Assembly: GCA_900470285.1 (NCBI GenBank) | Contig: UCAG01000010.1 | Coordinates: 62,001-126,000 of the forward strand | DNA: 64,000 nucleotides | Reading direction: 5' to 3' | Origin: Hyphomicrobiales bacterium | Lineage (GTDB): Bacteria; Pseudomonadota; Alphaproteobacteria; Rhizobiales; Rhizobiaceae | Shown: positions 52,324-62,175 of the stretch, one piece after another | Position numbering within the stretch: the first letter of the stretch is position 1 | Layout of the letters: the number at the start of each line of letters is the position of its first letter | The notes under the pieces: model-generated | The model's input: only the letters and a program-made list of their open reading frames with translations | The model's database searches: none | Told to the model about the DNA's origin: nothing | Program-made: the position numbers and the translations under genes

Positions 52324-55299
52324 TTAAAAGAAGCCCTTTTTCTGCCACCAGCCACCACGTTTAGGCTGATCAGACTTAGGCTGATCTGCAAGTTCTTCCT
52401 GCTTGTCAGCCTGACTGATCTGCGAGGTCACAACCGGTTTGGATGCTTCCTGTGTGCTGCTGCGTTTACGTGCAGGCTTTTCTGGTTGCTGTTCCGCAGC
52501 AGGTTCTGCCACCTCTGTCACAACTGCTGCTTCAGCAACTTCAGCCTGTGTTTCTGCGACCGGTTCGGCTGCTTTTTTAGCGCGCGGCTTGCGGGCAGGC
52601 TTGGCTGGTTTTTCCGCAGTTTTTTTGCGTGTGGTTTTGGCCGGAGCCTCATCACTCACAATTTCAGCTTCCGTAACCACTGCTTCTGCAACAACCGGTT
52701 CAGCCACTTCAACCACAGTTTCCGCAGCGGTTTCGGCCGTTGCTTTTGCACCGCGTGGTTTTGCAGGTCGTTTACGGGCAGGTTTTGCAGTTTTCTTTTC
52801 AGATTTTGCCTCAGCCTGCGGGGCTGCTTCAGTCTTGAACGGAGCATCCTGTGTCAGGGCAGCAGCGGGAGATACTGATTTCACCTGCGGGTTAAAGCCC
52901 ACAAATTCCGGTGAAGGCAGAGGTGCCGATGCTTTTTTCGCAGCCTGTTTATAGGCAGTCAGGCGGGTGACAGCTTCATCACGGCTGAAGCCGACAAATT
53001 CCACCGCAGGCATACGGTTGTCATTGTCATATTCACCGCGACGGTTCTTGCGTCCGCCACGACGGCCGCGACGACGCTTCTTACGACGGTCTTCTTCCGA
53101 CTGGGAAGGTGCGTCATCTGCGTCTGTATCATCGCCTTCATCTTCATCAGCGGCGGCTTCACCCTGTGTTTCCGAATTATCGCGATCACGGGCACCGCGA
53201 CGACGACGACGACGACGGCTGCGTTTGCGGTCGTCATTATTATCGTCGCGTGCGTTATCTTCATCGCCTGATGTTGCTTCGGTTTCCGCATCATCTTCCA
53301 CATCGATGATTTCCGGATCATTTTCCTCGTCATAAGGCATGAACTGGATTGTCTGCGGAACCGGATTAACAGGACCGGCAGCCGGTGTGCCCTTATCAAT
53401 CGCCAGATGCTGATGACCAACGGTTTCATCGATCTGCAATTCAATCGTCAGGCCGAAACGGCTTTCCATTTCTGCAAGCAGATGGCGCTTATGATTCAAT
53501 ACGTACAGCGCTGTGGCCTGTGGTGCGCGAACAGTAATATTGTTCTGCGAATTGCGCTGCAGGAATTCTTCAATCGAGCGGATGACAAAAAGCGCCGTCG
53601 AGGAATCCGAGCGGATCAGACCAGTACCTGCGCAATGCGGGCAAGGCTGCATGGTGCTTTCGAGAACCGATGCACGGATACGCTGACGCGACATTTCGAG
53701 AAGACCGAAATGCGAAATACGGCCAACCTGAATACGGGCACGGTCATCTTTCAGGCAATCTTTCATGCGTTTTTCAACGGCACGATTGTTGCGCTTTTCT
53801 TCCATATCAATGAAGTCAACTACAACCAGACCGGCAAGGTCGCGCAGACGCAGCTGGCGTGCAACTTCTTCCGCGGCTTCCAGATTGGTCTGCAATGCAG
53901 TTTCTTCAATCGAATTTTCACGGGTTGAACGGCCGGAGTTGACGTCAACCGCTACCAGAGCTTCGGTCTGGTTGATGATGATATAACCGCCGGATTTCAG
54001 CGTGACCTGCGGATGCAGCATCCGGTCGAGCTGGGCTTCAATGCCGTTGCGGGCAAAGATCGGCGTGATTTCACGGTAAGGCTGGACGACGCGCGCATGG
54101 GTCGGCATCAGCATCCGCATGAAATCTTTGGCTTCGCGGTAACCGGCTTCACCGGCAACCAGAATATCCGTGATGTCTTTGTTATAAAGGTCGCGGATCG
54201 AACGCTTGATGAGATTTCCTTCTTCATAGACGAGTGCAGGCGCCTGTGACTGCATGGTCAGCTGGCGGACATTATCCCACATACGCATCAGATATTCATA
54301 GTCACGACGCACTTCTGCCTTGGTGCGGTTGGCACCGGCAGTACGCAGGATCACACCCATGCCCTGCGGCACTTCGAGTTCCTTGACGATATCTTTCAGG
54401 CGTTTGCGATCCTGAATATTGGTGATCTTGCGAGAAATACCGCCACCGCGTGCGGTGTTTGGCATCAGTACGGAATAACGACCTGCCAGCGACAGATAGG
54501 TTGTGAGAGCTGCGCCTTTATTGCCGCGCTCTTCTTTAACCACCTGCACCAGAATAATCTGGCGGCGCTTGATGACTTCCTGAATCTTGTAGTGCTTGCG
54601 GTGCGCACGGTTGCTGCCCGGCAGCTCTTCCATGGCATCTTCAGCGCCGACCGATTCAACCTGATCGTCTTCATCATCGTGATCGTCATCGTCGTCACTG
54701 TCTGATGCGTGCTGTTTGCGCGGTGCTTTTTCGCGGATCACCGGCTGATCAGAAGAGGCAGCCATGACGGATGTATCATCCGCATCGTCATTTGCCTGTT
54801 CCTGAGCAGCATTGAGCAATGCCTGTGCATAGGCTTCCTGCGCTTCAACGGCGAAGTCACCGACAAATTCAGGTGCCGGCAGAGCAGGTGCCGCAGCATG
54901 ATCTTTGCTGTTGTTGTGATGACGGTGACGGCCCGAGCTGCGACGGTCGTTGTGACCGCGGCGATTGCGGCGTGGTGCATCTTCACGCTCTTCATCATCT
55001 TCATCACGTGCTGCACGGGCTTCTGCTTCCAGCAGCGCTTTACGGTCAGCTTCCGGAATCTGGTAATAGTCCGGATGAATTTCGGAAAAGGCGAGGAAGC
55101 CATGGCGGTTGCCGCCATATTCCACAAAAGCAGCCTGCAATGACGGCTCAACGCGGGTTACGCGTGCCAGATATACATTGCCTTTTAACTGCTTCTTATG
55201 CTCAGATTCAAAATCGAATTCTTCGATCTTGTTACCGCGCACCACTACGACGCGCGTTTCCTCCGGGTGGGAGGCATCGATAAGCATTTTGTTCGACAT
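52324..55299 (-). CDS. rne: Ribonuclease E
   Basis: The 991-residue RNase E drives mRNA decay and rRNA/tRNA processing. The S1 domain starts near residue 36 and is interrupted by a large acidic/Arg-rich insertion (about 75-235) before resuming (IIVQVVKEERGNKGAAL). The DNase I-like catalytic part has VAVDVNSGRSTRENS and LVVVDFIDME with the metal-binding aspartates. The zinc link is CPHCAGTG (near 550). The C-terminal half is disordered, with Arg-rich tracts (RKRSRRRRRRRGARDR; KKRRRGRRGGRKNRRG) and Lys/Ala/Pro repeats, serving as degradosome and RNA platform. ATG 55299 follows AAGGAAAAACAC. The split S1 domain is typical of alphaproteobacteria. Confidence 0.96.
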   Translation of the reverse strand: MSNKMLIDASHPEETRVVVVRGNKIEEFDFESEHKKQLKGNVYLARVTRVEPSLQAAFVEYGGNRHGFLAFSEIHPDYYQIPEADRKALLEAEARAARDEDDEEREDAPRRNRRGHNDRRSSGRHRHHNNSKDHAAAPALPAPEFVGDFAVEAQEAYAQALLNAAQEQANDDADDTSVMAASSDQPVIREKAPRKQHASDSDDDDDHDDEDDQVESVGAEDAMEELPGSNRAHRKHYKIQEVIKRRQIILVQVVKEERGNKGAALTTYLSLAGRYSVLMPNTARGGGISRKITNIQDRKRLKDIVKELEVPQGMGVILRTAGANRTKAEVRRDYEYLMRMWDNVRQLTMQSQAPALVYEEGNLIKRSIRDLYNKDITDILVAGEAGYREAKDFMRMLMPTHARVVQPYREITPIFARNGIEAQLDRMLHPQVTLKSGGYIIINQTEALVAVDVNSGRSTRENSIEETALQTNLEAAEEVARQLRLRDLAGLVVVDFIDMEEKRNNRAVEKRMKDCLKDDRARIQVGRISHFGLLEMSRQRIRASVLESTMQPCPHCAGTGLIRSDSSTALFVIRSIEEFLQRNSQNNITVRAPQATALYVLNHKRHLLAEMESRFGLTIELQIDETVGHQHLAIDKGTPAAGPVNPVPQTIQFMPYDEENDPEIIDVEDDAETEATSGDEDNARDDNNDDRKRSRRRRRRRGARDRDNSETQGEAAADEDEGDDTDADDAPSQSEEDRRKKRRRGRRGGRKNRRGEYDNDNRMPAVEFVGFSRDEAVTRLTAYKQAAKKASAPLPSPEFVGFNPQVKSVSPAAALTQDAPFKTEAAPQAEAKSEKKTAKPARKRPAKPRGAKATAETAAETVVEVAEPVVAEAVVTEAEIVSDEAPAKTTRKKTAEKPAKPARKPRAKKAAEPVAETQAEVAEAAVVTEVAEPAAEQQPEKPARKRSSTQEASKPVVTSQISQADKQEELADQPKSDQPKRGGWWQKKGFF

Positions 55300-55338
55300 A
55301 AGTGTTTTTCCTTCCGGCGGAAAAACGCAAATCAAGAG

Positions 55339-55368
55339 GAACCGGAGACGCTTCGGGAGCGCCGGTTC
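55339..55368 (-). promoter_or_regulatory. Stable hairpin in rne 5' untranslated region
   Basis: Nested stem gaaccgg/ccggttc (55339-55345, 55362-55368) with an inner cgct/agcg, 40 bases upstream of the rne start on the transcript. E. coli rne mRNA has leader hairpins used in feedback control by RNase E; a similar role is possible here. A TATAAT on the minus strand at 55544-55539 could be the -10, giving a leader of about 235 bases, but the -35 is poor. Confidence 0.4.
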
Positions 55369-56462
55369 GTATATATTCGCGGTTGCCGGATAAATTAAGG
55401 TTCGCCGGAACGCAGAGTACAGTCTTCACGCGCTGATGCCTTGCGGCAATCGCGATTTTCAGGCTGGCAATGGTCAAGTCTGCGTGACCCATAGCGGTTC
55501 CGATCGAAACGACCTCGAAAGACCTGATAAACAGGCCGATTATAGTGCCGCACAAATCCAAAAGGATAAAATATGCAGCAATTCAAAAGTGTTACGGCAT
55601 TTTAAACTGCGTTTCTTACAACGCGTGATGCCGCAGATAACAGATTGCCGATTATGATTTCTCACATAGTCCGCAGTCTTTATGAGCAGTGGCCGGGGGA
55701 ACCGTGCCAGTGCTGAATCCTTGTTCAGTTACGCTGAGCCGCGGGATAATCTTTCAAACCAAAATTATCACAAACGGCTGTTCTGCAGTTTTCTGACGGT
55801 TGTAACGTCAGGTTCTGAGCTGATCTGCCACGATAAGAGCCTGTCCGCGGGTGTTAACCGGACGCTGGACAGAGAATGATTCCGATGGCGGATCTGTAAC
55901 CTGATAATGCTTTTAGGACCTGATCGCCCCTCTGACAAGCAGAATATAATAATGCGTCACACTCCGTTCAAACTATTCAGGCATGAATTTTATAATTTCG
56001 GCATTTATCTCAAAGTTTTAGAATGATTTTTTGATGTCGTTGACGCGGGATTTAAGTGAAGATACGGCGGGCGGAATCTAAGCCGGCTTTATTTCATGCG
56101 CGATTTGTACGCGCAGCTTTGTCAGTTGCCGGTTGCGACGGGAAATGGCATTGAAATCTTGTGATCATAAAAGCCGGATACAGAGACAGATTTGATGAAA
56201 CTTGCAAAGGCTTCATTAACGATAAAGCTCTAGCATATCTGTGTTACGGGCGGTTGCAGCATCCGGCAGGAGCGGGTGAGGCAGTGTGGTTTTTCTGAAA
56301 CAGGAGAAATGAAACTGCTCAGACGTCACCGAACTGCCGCAAAGGCAATCATAATGCCCGATCACGGGCGGGTGTTCGTAAATGCTGATTTGCGGGCAGG
56401 GGATTGCAAACGATGTGCAGGATCTGAACGAATCTCAGCTTTGTAATAATTTGATCGAGACG
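55369..56462. other. Spacer of about 1.1 kb between rne and amiC
   Basis: The longest gene-free stretch in the window apart from short uninformative frames. It must contain the promoters for rne (minus) and amiC (plus). I see a short fragment like the repeats (agcggttccgatcgaaacg, 55494-55512) and no tRNA or convincing reading frame. Remnant of a lost gene, long leaders or an unrecognised RNA are all possible. Confidence 0.5.
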
Positions 56463-57737
56463 ATGTTTTTACGAATTCTGACAGCCAATCTTTTTTCTTT
56501 AAAACCGGCTTTTCGCAAATTTTTGCGGCAGCAGGCATTGCTTTCGGCTTTTTTGACAATAATGCCGCTGTATTCTGCATTTGCAGCACAGGGCGGTAAG
56601 TCTGAACTCTCTGCGCTGACCTTTAAAATGGCCGGCGATGATCTGCGCAGCCGTATCGTTGTTATGTTTGACAATGAGCCGAATGTAGAGACGCATCTTC
56701 TGGAGCGTCCGCATCGTCTTGTGATCGACCTGCCGGAAACCAGTTTCGGTTTTGATAAAGAATCACTAACACCGCGCGGCCTGATTTCCGAGGTGCGCTA
56801 CGGACTGATTGCGCAGACGCGGTCGCGGTTGATTCTCAATGCCAAAGGGCCTTTCAAAGTTGAAAAGCTGGAAGTTGTAAAAAACGAATCTTCGTCCGGT
56901 TATCGTATGGTTGCGGATATTGTTGCCAGTTCTGACCGCGAGTTTGCACAGGCTCTTGCCGATCAGAAAGTGACCACGGCCTCATTAAATGCTGATACAG
57001 GCGGGGCGTCTCCTGCCATTAGTGATACGCTCGGCTCAAGCCACCAGTTTACGGTGATGATCGATCCGGGACACGGCGGCATCGACAGTGGCGCAGAAAG
57101 TGTGAGCGGTACACTGGAAAAAAATGTGACGCTTGCTTTCGGGCGCGAACTTCGTGATGAACTCATGAAGAACAAGAATATCAATGTTCTCCTGACCCGC
57201 GAGGATGATACTTTTCTGCGGCTCGGGGAGCGGGTGCGTCTGGCGCGCCAGCATGAAGCGGATCTGTTTATCTCGCTTCATGCCGATACGATCCGCCATA
57301 AGGATATCCGTGGTGCCACGGTTTATACCTTGTCTGACAAGGCGTCGGATGATGTGGCCAGAGCTATGGCGGAGCGTGAGAATAATTCTGATGCCAGCGC
57401 GGGTATTTACAGCGAAGAAGCGCCGGTTGTTCATGATATCCTCATGGAGCTGACTCAGCGTGAAACCCATTCTTTTTCGCTGAATTTTGCCGACGGGCTG
57501 GTCAAATCTCTGCAGGGGCAGGTTAATCTGATTAATAATCCTCATCGTTTTGCCGGATTTCAGGTGTTGCGTGCACCGGATGTTCCTTCGGTTCTCGTCG
57601 AAATCGGATATTTGTCGAATAAAGATGATGAAAAACTGCTGAAAGATGCTTCATGGCGCAAGCGTGCGGTGGAGCGGATTTCCCATGCAGTGGATAAATA
57701 TTATACGTTGCGCAACAATGTTCAGGCGCAGCCGTAA
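56463..57737 (+). CDS. amiC: N-acetylmuramoyl-L-alanine amidase AmiC
   Basis: The 424-residue amidase cuts the amide bond between MurNAc and the stem peptide during septum splitting. Layout: signal peptide (about 1-41, LYSAFA), AMIN domain (about 50-150, septal targeting), then an Amidase_3 zinc domain from about 195 with VMIDPGHGGIDSG, NVTLAFGREL (second ligand Glu region), SLHAD and VLVEIGYLSN with the catalytic Glu. ATG 56463 is where the signal peptide begins; a longer frame to 56382 is not signal-like. The NlpD-like factor at 21638 is a candidate activator, and mrcA follows. Confidence 0.95.
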   Translation: MFLRILTANLFSLKPAFRKFLRQQALLSAFLTIMPLYSAFAAQGGKSELSALTFKMAGDDLRSRIVVMFDNEPNVETHLLERPHRLVIDLPETSFGFDKESLTPRGLISEVRYGLIAQTRSRLILNAKGPFKVEKLEVVKNESSSGYRMVADIVASSDREFAQALADQKVTTASLNADTGGASPAISDTLGSSHQFTVMIDPGHGGIDSGAESVSGTLEKNVTLAFGRELRDELMKNKNINVLLTREDDTFLRLGERVRLARQHEADLFISLHADTIRHKDIRGATVYTLSDKASDDVARAMAERENNSDASAGIYSEEAPVVHDILMELTQRETHSFSLNFADGLVKSLQGQVNLINNPHRFAGFQVLRAPDVPSVLVEIGYLSNKDDEKLLKDASWRKRAVERISHAVDKYYTLRNNVQAQP

Positions 57738-58016
57738 ACTCTGTGAGAGCTGCGTCAAAAGCGTCACAGAAATGAATAAAGAGTTAAAAACAGTAAATTC
57801 ATCTTGTCTTTGACGTATTTGCTGTTCACTACCACGCTGTTGGTCTGGTTAAACACCGGATCAGGGTTCAGGTCAGGGCTCAGAGATGAATGGCTTGGAA
57901 CGATTCATCAGGTTGAAAATAATTTTACGCTGCAAAGCCTGCTAAAATTGCCTGTGAATTTTTACTAAGTTAATGATATGTAATGCAGATAATCTGAAAC
58001 GGACACCGGATAAAAT

Positions 58017-60485
58017 ATGGTACGGCTCATCGGATATTTTTTCGGCATCGGAACGGTGCTGATGCTGATCGTTGCGGGAGGCGTTGCCTTCTATGTCGGC
58101 AGCATAAGCAAAGACTTGCCGGATTATGAAGTGCTGGCCAAATATGAGCCGCCGGTGACAACGCGCGTGCATGCCGCAGACGGTAGTCTGATGGCAGAAT
58201 ACTATAAAGAACGCCGCATGTTCCTACCGATTCAGGCTGTTCCGGATCGCGTGAAAGCAGCGTTTGTTTCAGCAGAAGACAAGAGCTTTTATCAGCATCA
58301 CGGGCTGGATTATCTCGGTCTTACCCGTGCGATGTCCACCAATATTGTCAATAAGCTGACCGGTAATGACCGCCGCCCTGTGGGTGCGTCGACCATTACG
58401 CAGCAGGTTGCCAAAAACATGCTGCTCTCTTCCGAGCAGACCTATGACCGTAAAATCAAAGAAGCGATTGTTGCGCTGCGTATGGAGCGTACTTTCACCA
58501 AAGATCAGATTCTTGAGCTGTATCTCAATGAAATGTTCTTCGGTTTGGGCGCTTATGGTATTGCCGGTGCCGCGCTGACCTATTTTGACAAGTCCGTCAA
58601 TGAACTGACCATCAGCGAATCTGCTTATCTTGCAGCACTTCTCAAAGGCCCTGCGAATTATCATCCTTATCGCTATACCCAGCGCGCGCTCGAGCGCCGC
58701 AACTGGGTAATCGACCGTATGCAGGAAAACGGCTATATTTCAGTTGAAGATGCAAAAGAAGCCAAAGAAACACCGCTTGGTGTGAAACCGCATAATGCGG
58801 ATGGCCGCCTGTTCGCCAGCGAATATTTTGCCGAAGAAGTCCGCCGCCAGATTGTAGCCCGTTACGGCAATGCCTCTCTGCTTGAAGGCGGGCTTTCTGT
58901 GCGTACAACGCTTGATCCGCAATTGCAGATTAAAGCGCGTAAGACACTGCATAACGGGTTTATCCGTTATGATGAGGCGCAAGGCTATCGCGGCCCTGTC
59001 AAGCATCTCAATCTGAGTACAGACTGGGGTCAGGAACTGGGTGAAGTTGCCGGTCTGACCGATGTGCCTGAATGGCATCTGGCCGTTGTGCTTGATGCTA
59101 CTCCGGATGCATTGGAAATCGGATTGCAGCCAGCCCGTGATCCGTCCGGTAAAATCAGTGAAGAACGTGCGACCGGCCGTGTTGCCGCAGCAGATATGAA
59201 ATGGGCGATGCGCATGAATATCGGCGGTAAGCGCTCGACAGCGAAATCACCGGCAGGTGTGCTTGAGGTCGGTGATGTGATTTACGTTGAGAAAAAAGGC
59301 GAAGGCAGCGATGCTTATCGCCTGCGTCAGGTGCCTAAAATCTCCGGCGCGCTGGTTGCCATGGATCCGCATACCGGACGTGTGCTGTCAATGGTTGGTG
59401 GTTTCTCCTATGCGCAGTCGGAATTTAACCGCGCAACACAGGCTTATCGCCAACCGGGCTCGGCTTTCAAACCATTTGTTTATGCGGCAGCGCTGGATAA
59501 TGGCTATACACCGGCATCCGTGGTGCTCGACGGCCCGATCTCTGTCAATCAGGGTGGTTCGCTTGGTGTCTGGAGCCCGAAAAACTATTCCGGTAAATTC
59601 TCGGGTCCTTCTACCCTGCGTTATGGTATTGAACAGTCGCGCAACCTGATGACTGTGCGTCTGGCACAGGATATGGGCATGAAAACCGTTGCGGAATATG
59701 CAGAGCGCTTCGGCATTTATGACAAGATGATGCCGGTGCTTTCCATGTCACTTGGTGCCGGTGAAACCACCGTATTGCGCATGGTCACCGGTTATTCGAT
59801 TATGGCGAATGGTGGGCGCTCGATCACACCTTCGATGATTGACCGCGTGCAGGATCGTTACGGCAAGACTATTTTCAAACATGACATGCGTCAGTGCCAG
59901 AATTGTAATGCTGAAGAATGGAGCAATCAGGAAGAGCCGGAGCTGGTTGATGATCGTGATCAGGTGCTTGATCCGATGACTGCTTATCAGATTACTTCTA
60001 TGATGGAAGGCGTTGTTCAGCGTGGTACTGCGCGTATGCTGCTCAGCCTGAACCGTCCGCTTGCCGGTAAAACCGGTACGACAAATGACGAAAAAGATGC
60101 GTGGTTTGTCGGATTTACACCGGATATGGTTGTTGGTCTTTACCTTGGTATGGATCAGCCGGCACCGCTTGGTCGCGGTGGTACAGGTTCCGGTCTTGCA
60201 GTGCCGGTGTTCAAAGACTTCATGACTGTGGCAATGCAGGGGGCGCCGAAAGTTGATTTCCGTGTGCCTGAAGGCATGACCATGATTGCGATCAACCGTC
60301 GTACCGGTATGCGTGCAACGCCGGGTGGCCCGGATGTGATTATGGAAGCCTTTAAACCGGGAACAGGTCCTGCTGACAGCTATTCTGTTATTGGTGCCGA
60401 CAGCTTCCAGGAAGGTTCACCGGTGCAGCCGCAATCGCCGCAGGCGAATAAGGCAATTAATTCAGGATCAGGCGGTCTTTATTAA
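58017..60485 (+). CDS. mrcA: Penicillin-binding protein 1A (bifunctional transglycosylase/transpeptidase)
   Basis: The 822-residue class A PBP polymerises and cross-links peptidoglycan. It has an N-terminal membrane anchor (FFGIGTVLMLIVAGGVAFYVG, about 8-28) and a GT51 glycosyltransferase domain (SAEDKSFYQHHG with the catalytic Glu near 87; GASTITQQVAKN). A middle OB-like insert is followed by the penicillin-binding domain, with SAFKPF (Ser near 482), SRN (near 540) and KTGTTND (near 684). It follows amiC in the same direction. A strong terminator comes after it. Confidence 0.97.
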   Translation: MVRLIGYFFGIGTVLMLIVAGGVAFYVGSISKDLPDYEVLAKYEPPVTTRVHAADGSLMAEYYKERRMFLPIQAVPDRVKAAFVSAEDKSFYQHHGLDYLGLTRAMSTNIVNKLTGNDRRPVGASTITQQVAKNMLLSSEQTYDRKIKEAIVALRMERTFTKDQILELYLNEMFFGLGAYGIAGAALTYFDKSVNELTISESAYLAALLKGPANYHPYRYTQRALERRNWVIDRMQENGYISVEDAKEAKETPLGVKPHNADGRLFASEYFAEEVRRQIVARYGNASLLEGGLSVRTTLDPQLQIKARKTLHNGFIRYDEAQGYRGPVKHLNLSTDWGQELGEVAGLTDVPEWHLAVVLDATPDALEIGLQPARDPSGKISEERATGRVAAADMKWAMRMNIGGKRSTAKSPAGVLEVGDVIYVEKKGEGSDAYRLRQVPKISGALVAMDPHTGRVLSMVGGFSYAQSEFNRATQAYRQPGSAFKPFVYAAALDNGYTPASVVLDGPISVNQGGSLGVWSPKNYSGKFSGPSTLRYGIEQSRNLMTVRLAQDMGMKTVAEYAERFGIYDKMMPVLSMSLGAGETTVLRMVTGYSIMANGGRSITPSMIDRVQDRYGKTIFKHDMRQCQNCNAEEWSNQEEPELVDDRDQVLDPMTAYQITSMMEGVVQRGTARMLLSLNRPLAGKTGTTNDEKDAWFVGFTPDMVVGLYLGMDQPAPLGRGGTGSGLAVPVFKDFMTVAMQGAPKVDFRVPEGMTMIAINRRTGMRATPGGPDVIMEAFKPGTGPADSYSVIGADSFQEGSPVQPQSPQANKAINSGSGGLY

Positions 60486-60527
60486 GCCTGCTCAGAGCCT
60501 GAAATATTGACAGGCTTAAACACAATC

Positions 60528-60567
60528 AGCATACAGGCTTTCTAAACATGCCTGTATGCTTTTTTAT
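60528..60567 (+). terminator. Intrinsic terminator of mrcA
   Basis: Arms agcatacaggc (60528-60538) and gcctgtatgct (60550-60560), then six T. Confidence 0.88.
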
Positions 60568-60568
60568 T

Positions 60569-60612
60569 AGAGCGCCGTGCTGACACGAATTTTGTAAGAC
60601 TGACAAAGGAGC
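60569..60612 (-). repeat. Degenerate inverted copy of the AGAGCG hairpin repeat, containing the prfB ribosome site
   Basis: Reads agagcgccgtgctgacac ... gactgacaaaggagccgc on the plus strand. This matches the reverse complement of the repeats at 4271 and 23146 (agagcgccg(t/c)g ... acaaagg(c/t)(c/g)gct). The AAAGGAG inside it lies seven to eight bases ahead of the prfB ATG and is its Shine-Dalgarno sequence. Confidence 0.6.
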
Positions 60613-60619
60613 CGCAGCT

Positions 60620-61748
60620 ATGCGTGCCGAGATTGAGAACTTGGTTGATGAAATCAAGCAGGCCATAAGCCTGCTGAGGAGGCATCTTTGACTGGGATCA
60701 GTCACTGAAAAAACTCGAATATCTGAACAGCCGCGCTGAAGACCCTACACTGTGGAATGATCCGCAGGAAGCACAGAAGCTGATGCGTGAACGCCAGCAG
60801 CTGGATGACAGCATTAACAGTATTCTGGCGCTGACCCGTTCGCTCGATGACAATATTGAGCTGATCGCTATGGGTGAAGAAGAGGGCGATAAGTCCATCA
60901 TCACCGATGCGGAAAACGGTATTCGCGAGATCAAGGCGGAACTCGACAAGCGTCAGATTGAAATGCTGCTCAGCGGTGAAGCTGACGGCAATGATGCTTA
61001 TCTGGAAGTTCATGCCGGTGCCGGTGGTACGGAAAGTCAGGACTGGGCGTCCATTCTGCTGCGCATGTATTCGCGCTGGGGTGAACGCGACGGCCGTAAG
61101 GTGGAAGTTCTGGAAGTTCAGGCAGGGGAAGAAGCGGGTATTAAATCCGCAACCATCCTCGTGAAAGGCCATAACAGCTACGGTATGCTGAAAACGGAAT
61201 CAGGTGTGCATCGTCTGGTGCGTATTTCGCCGTTTGACTCCAATGCCCGCCGCCACACATCCTTTGCCAGTATCTGGGTCTATCCGGTGATCGACGACAA
61301 TATTGAAGTCGAAGTGTCGGAAGCCGATGTACGTATTGATACTTACCGCGCCTCCGGTGCCGGTGGTCAGCACGTTAACACCACAGATTCGGCGGTTCGT
61401 ATTACGCATATTGCTACCGGTATTGTGGTGCAGTGTCAGACCCAGCGTTCGCAGCATAAAAACCGTGAACAGGCTTGGTCGATGCTCCGTGCGCGTCTTT
61501 ATGAAGAAGAGCTGAAGAAGCGTGAAGAAGCCGCCAATGAGGTGAATTCTTCCAAGACTGATATTGGCTGGGGGCACCAGATCCGCTCTTATGTCATGCA
61601 GCCTTATCAGCTGGTCAAAGACCTGCGCACCGGTGTTGAAAGCACAAGCCCGGACGATGTTCTGGATGGTGATCTGGATGAGTTTATGGAAGCTGCTCTG
61701 GCGCAGCGCGTACACGGCAAGGATGCTGATGTACAGGATATTGACTGA
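60620..61748 (+). CDS. prfB: Peptide chain release factor 2, with programmed +1 frameshift
   Basis: RF2 ends translation at UGA and UAA. The first 23 codons run from ATG 60620 to an in-frame TGA at 60689-60691. Just before it lies AGGAGG then CATCTTTGAC, the classic signal: the internal Shine-Dalgarno pushes the ribosome +1 at CTT, and reading resumes at GAC 60690 to the stop at 61748 (375 residues in total). RF2 marks are the SPF codon-recognition tripeptide ([16 protein letters not shown]) and the GGQ at about 248-250. Low RF2 lets more ribosomes shift, so the protein regulates itself. The upstream half is too short to be listed by simple gene finders. Confidence 0.97.
60674..60692 (+). promoter_or_regulatory. 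Programmed +1 ribosomal frameshift site of prfB
   Basis: The sequence has AGGAGG at 60677-60682, then CAT, slippery CTT (60686-60688) and stop TGA followed by C. Spacing between the internal Shine-Dalgarno and the CTT matches the E. coli site. Confidence 0.95.
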
Positions 61749-61765
61749 TCTGAGTTGATTAAATG

Positions 61766-61809
61766 AAAAAAAGCCGCCGGTGAGATGATCTTACCGGCGG
61801 CTTTTTTAT
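61766..61809. terminator. Bidirectional intrinsic terminator between prfB and 61816 gene
   Basis: Arms aaaaaagccgccggt and accggcggctttttt (61766-61780, 61793-61807) around a 12-base loop, with A- and T-tracts. Confidence 0.85.
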
Positions 61810-61815
61810 GATCTG

Positions 61816-62175
61816 TTATTTAGGCACAGGGCCGGTGATGAAAGGATCAATTCCGGCAAAACTGGCAGCGGTGTTCAGATCAACAGCGCCTTCGTGGAAT
61901 CTGGCATCATAGATCTGATCCGGCAGTGGCGGCATCGGCTGGGTCGCGACACTCTTTTCAGATTTCAGCATGGTCAGGGATGTGTCAGGCAGCGGAGCCT
62001 GAGCCGGCAGAACAGAGGCAGCCAAAGCACCGGCAATCAGCACACCTGCACTCACACTATAACCGAGCAGGCTGGCGAGCAGAAAACGCCCCGCGCGGCG
62101 TGGTAAGCGCAGCAGTGTAACAGAGGCGGATATATATGAACCGTATCGGGCCATGATCTTACCTGTAACTGACAT
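61816..62175 (-). CDS. Hypothetical single-pass membrane protein
   Basis: A 119-residue protein. A basic N-terminus (LLRLPRRAGRF) precedes a hydrophobic helix (LLASLLGYSVSAGVLIAGALAASVL, about 32-56). A Pro-rich polar segment then ends in IDPFITGPVPK. No known domain is visible. Its orientation opposite to prfB and the shared terminator support a real gene, though nothing indicates function. Start ATG 62175; a later ATG (MARYG) is also possible. Confidence 0.6.
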   Translation of the reverse strand: MSVTGKIMARYGSYISASVTLLRLPRRAGRFLLASLLGYSVSAGVLIAGALAASVLPAQAPLPDTSLTMLKSEKSVATQPMPPLPDQIYDARFHEGAVDLNTAASFAGIDPFITGPVPK

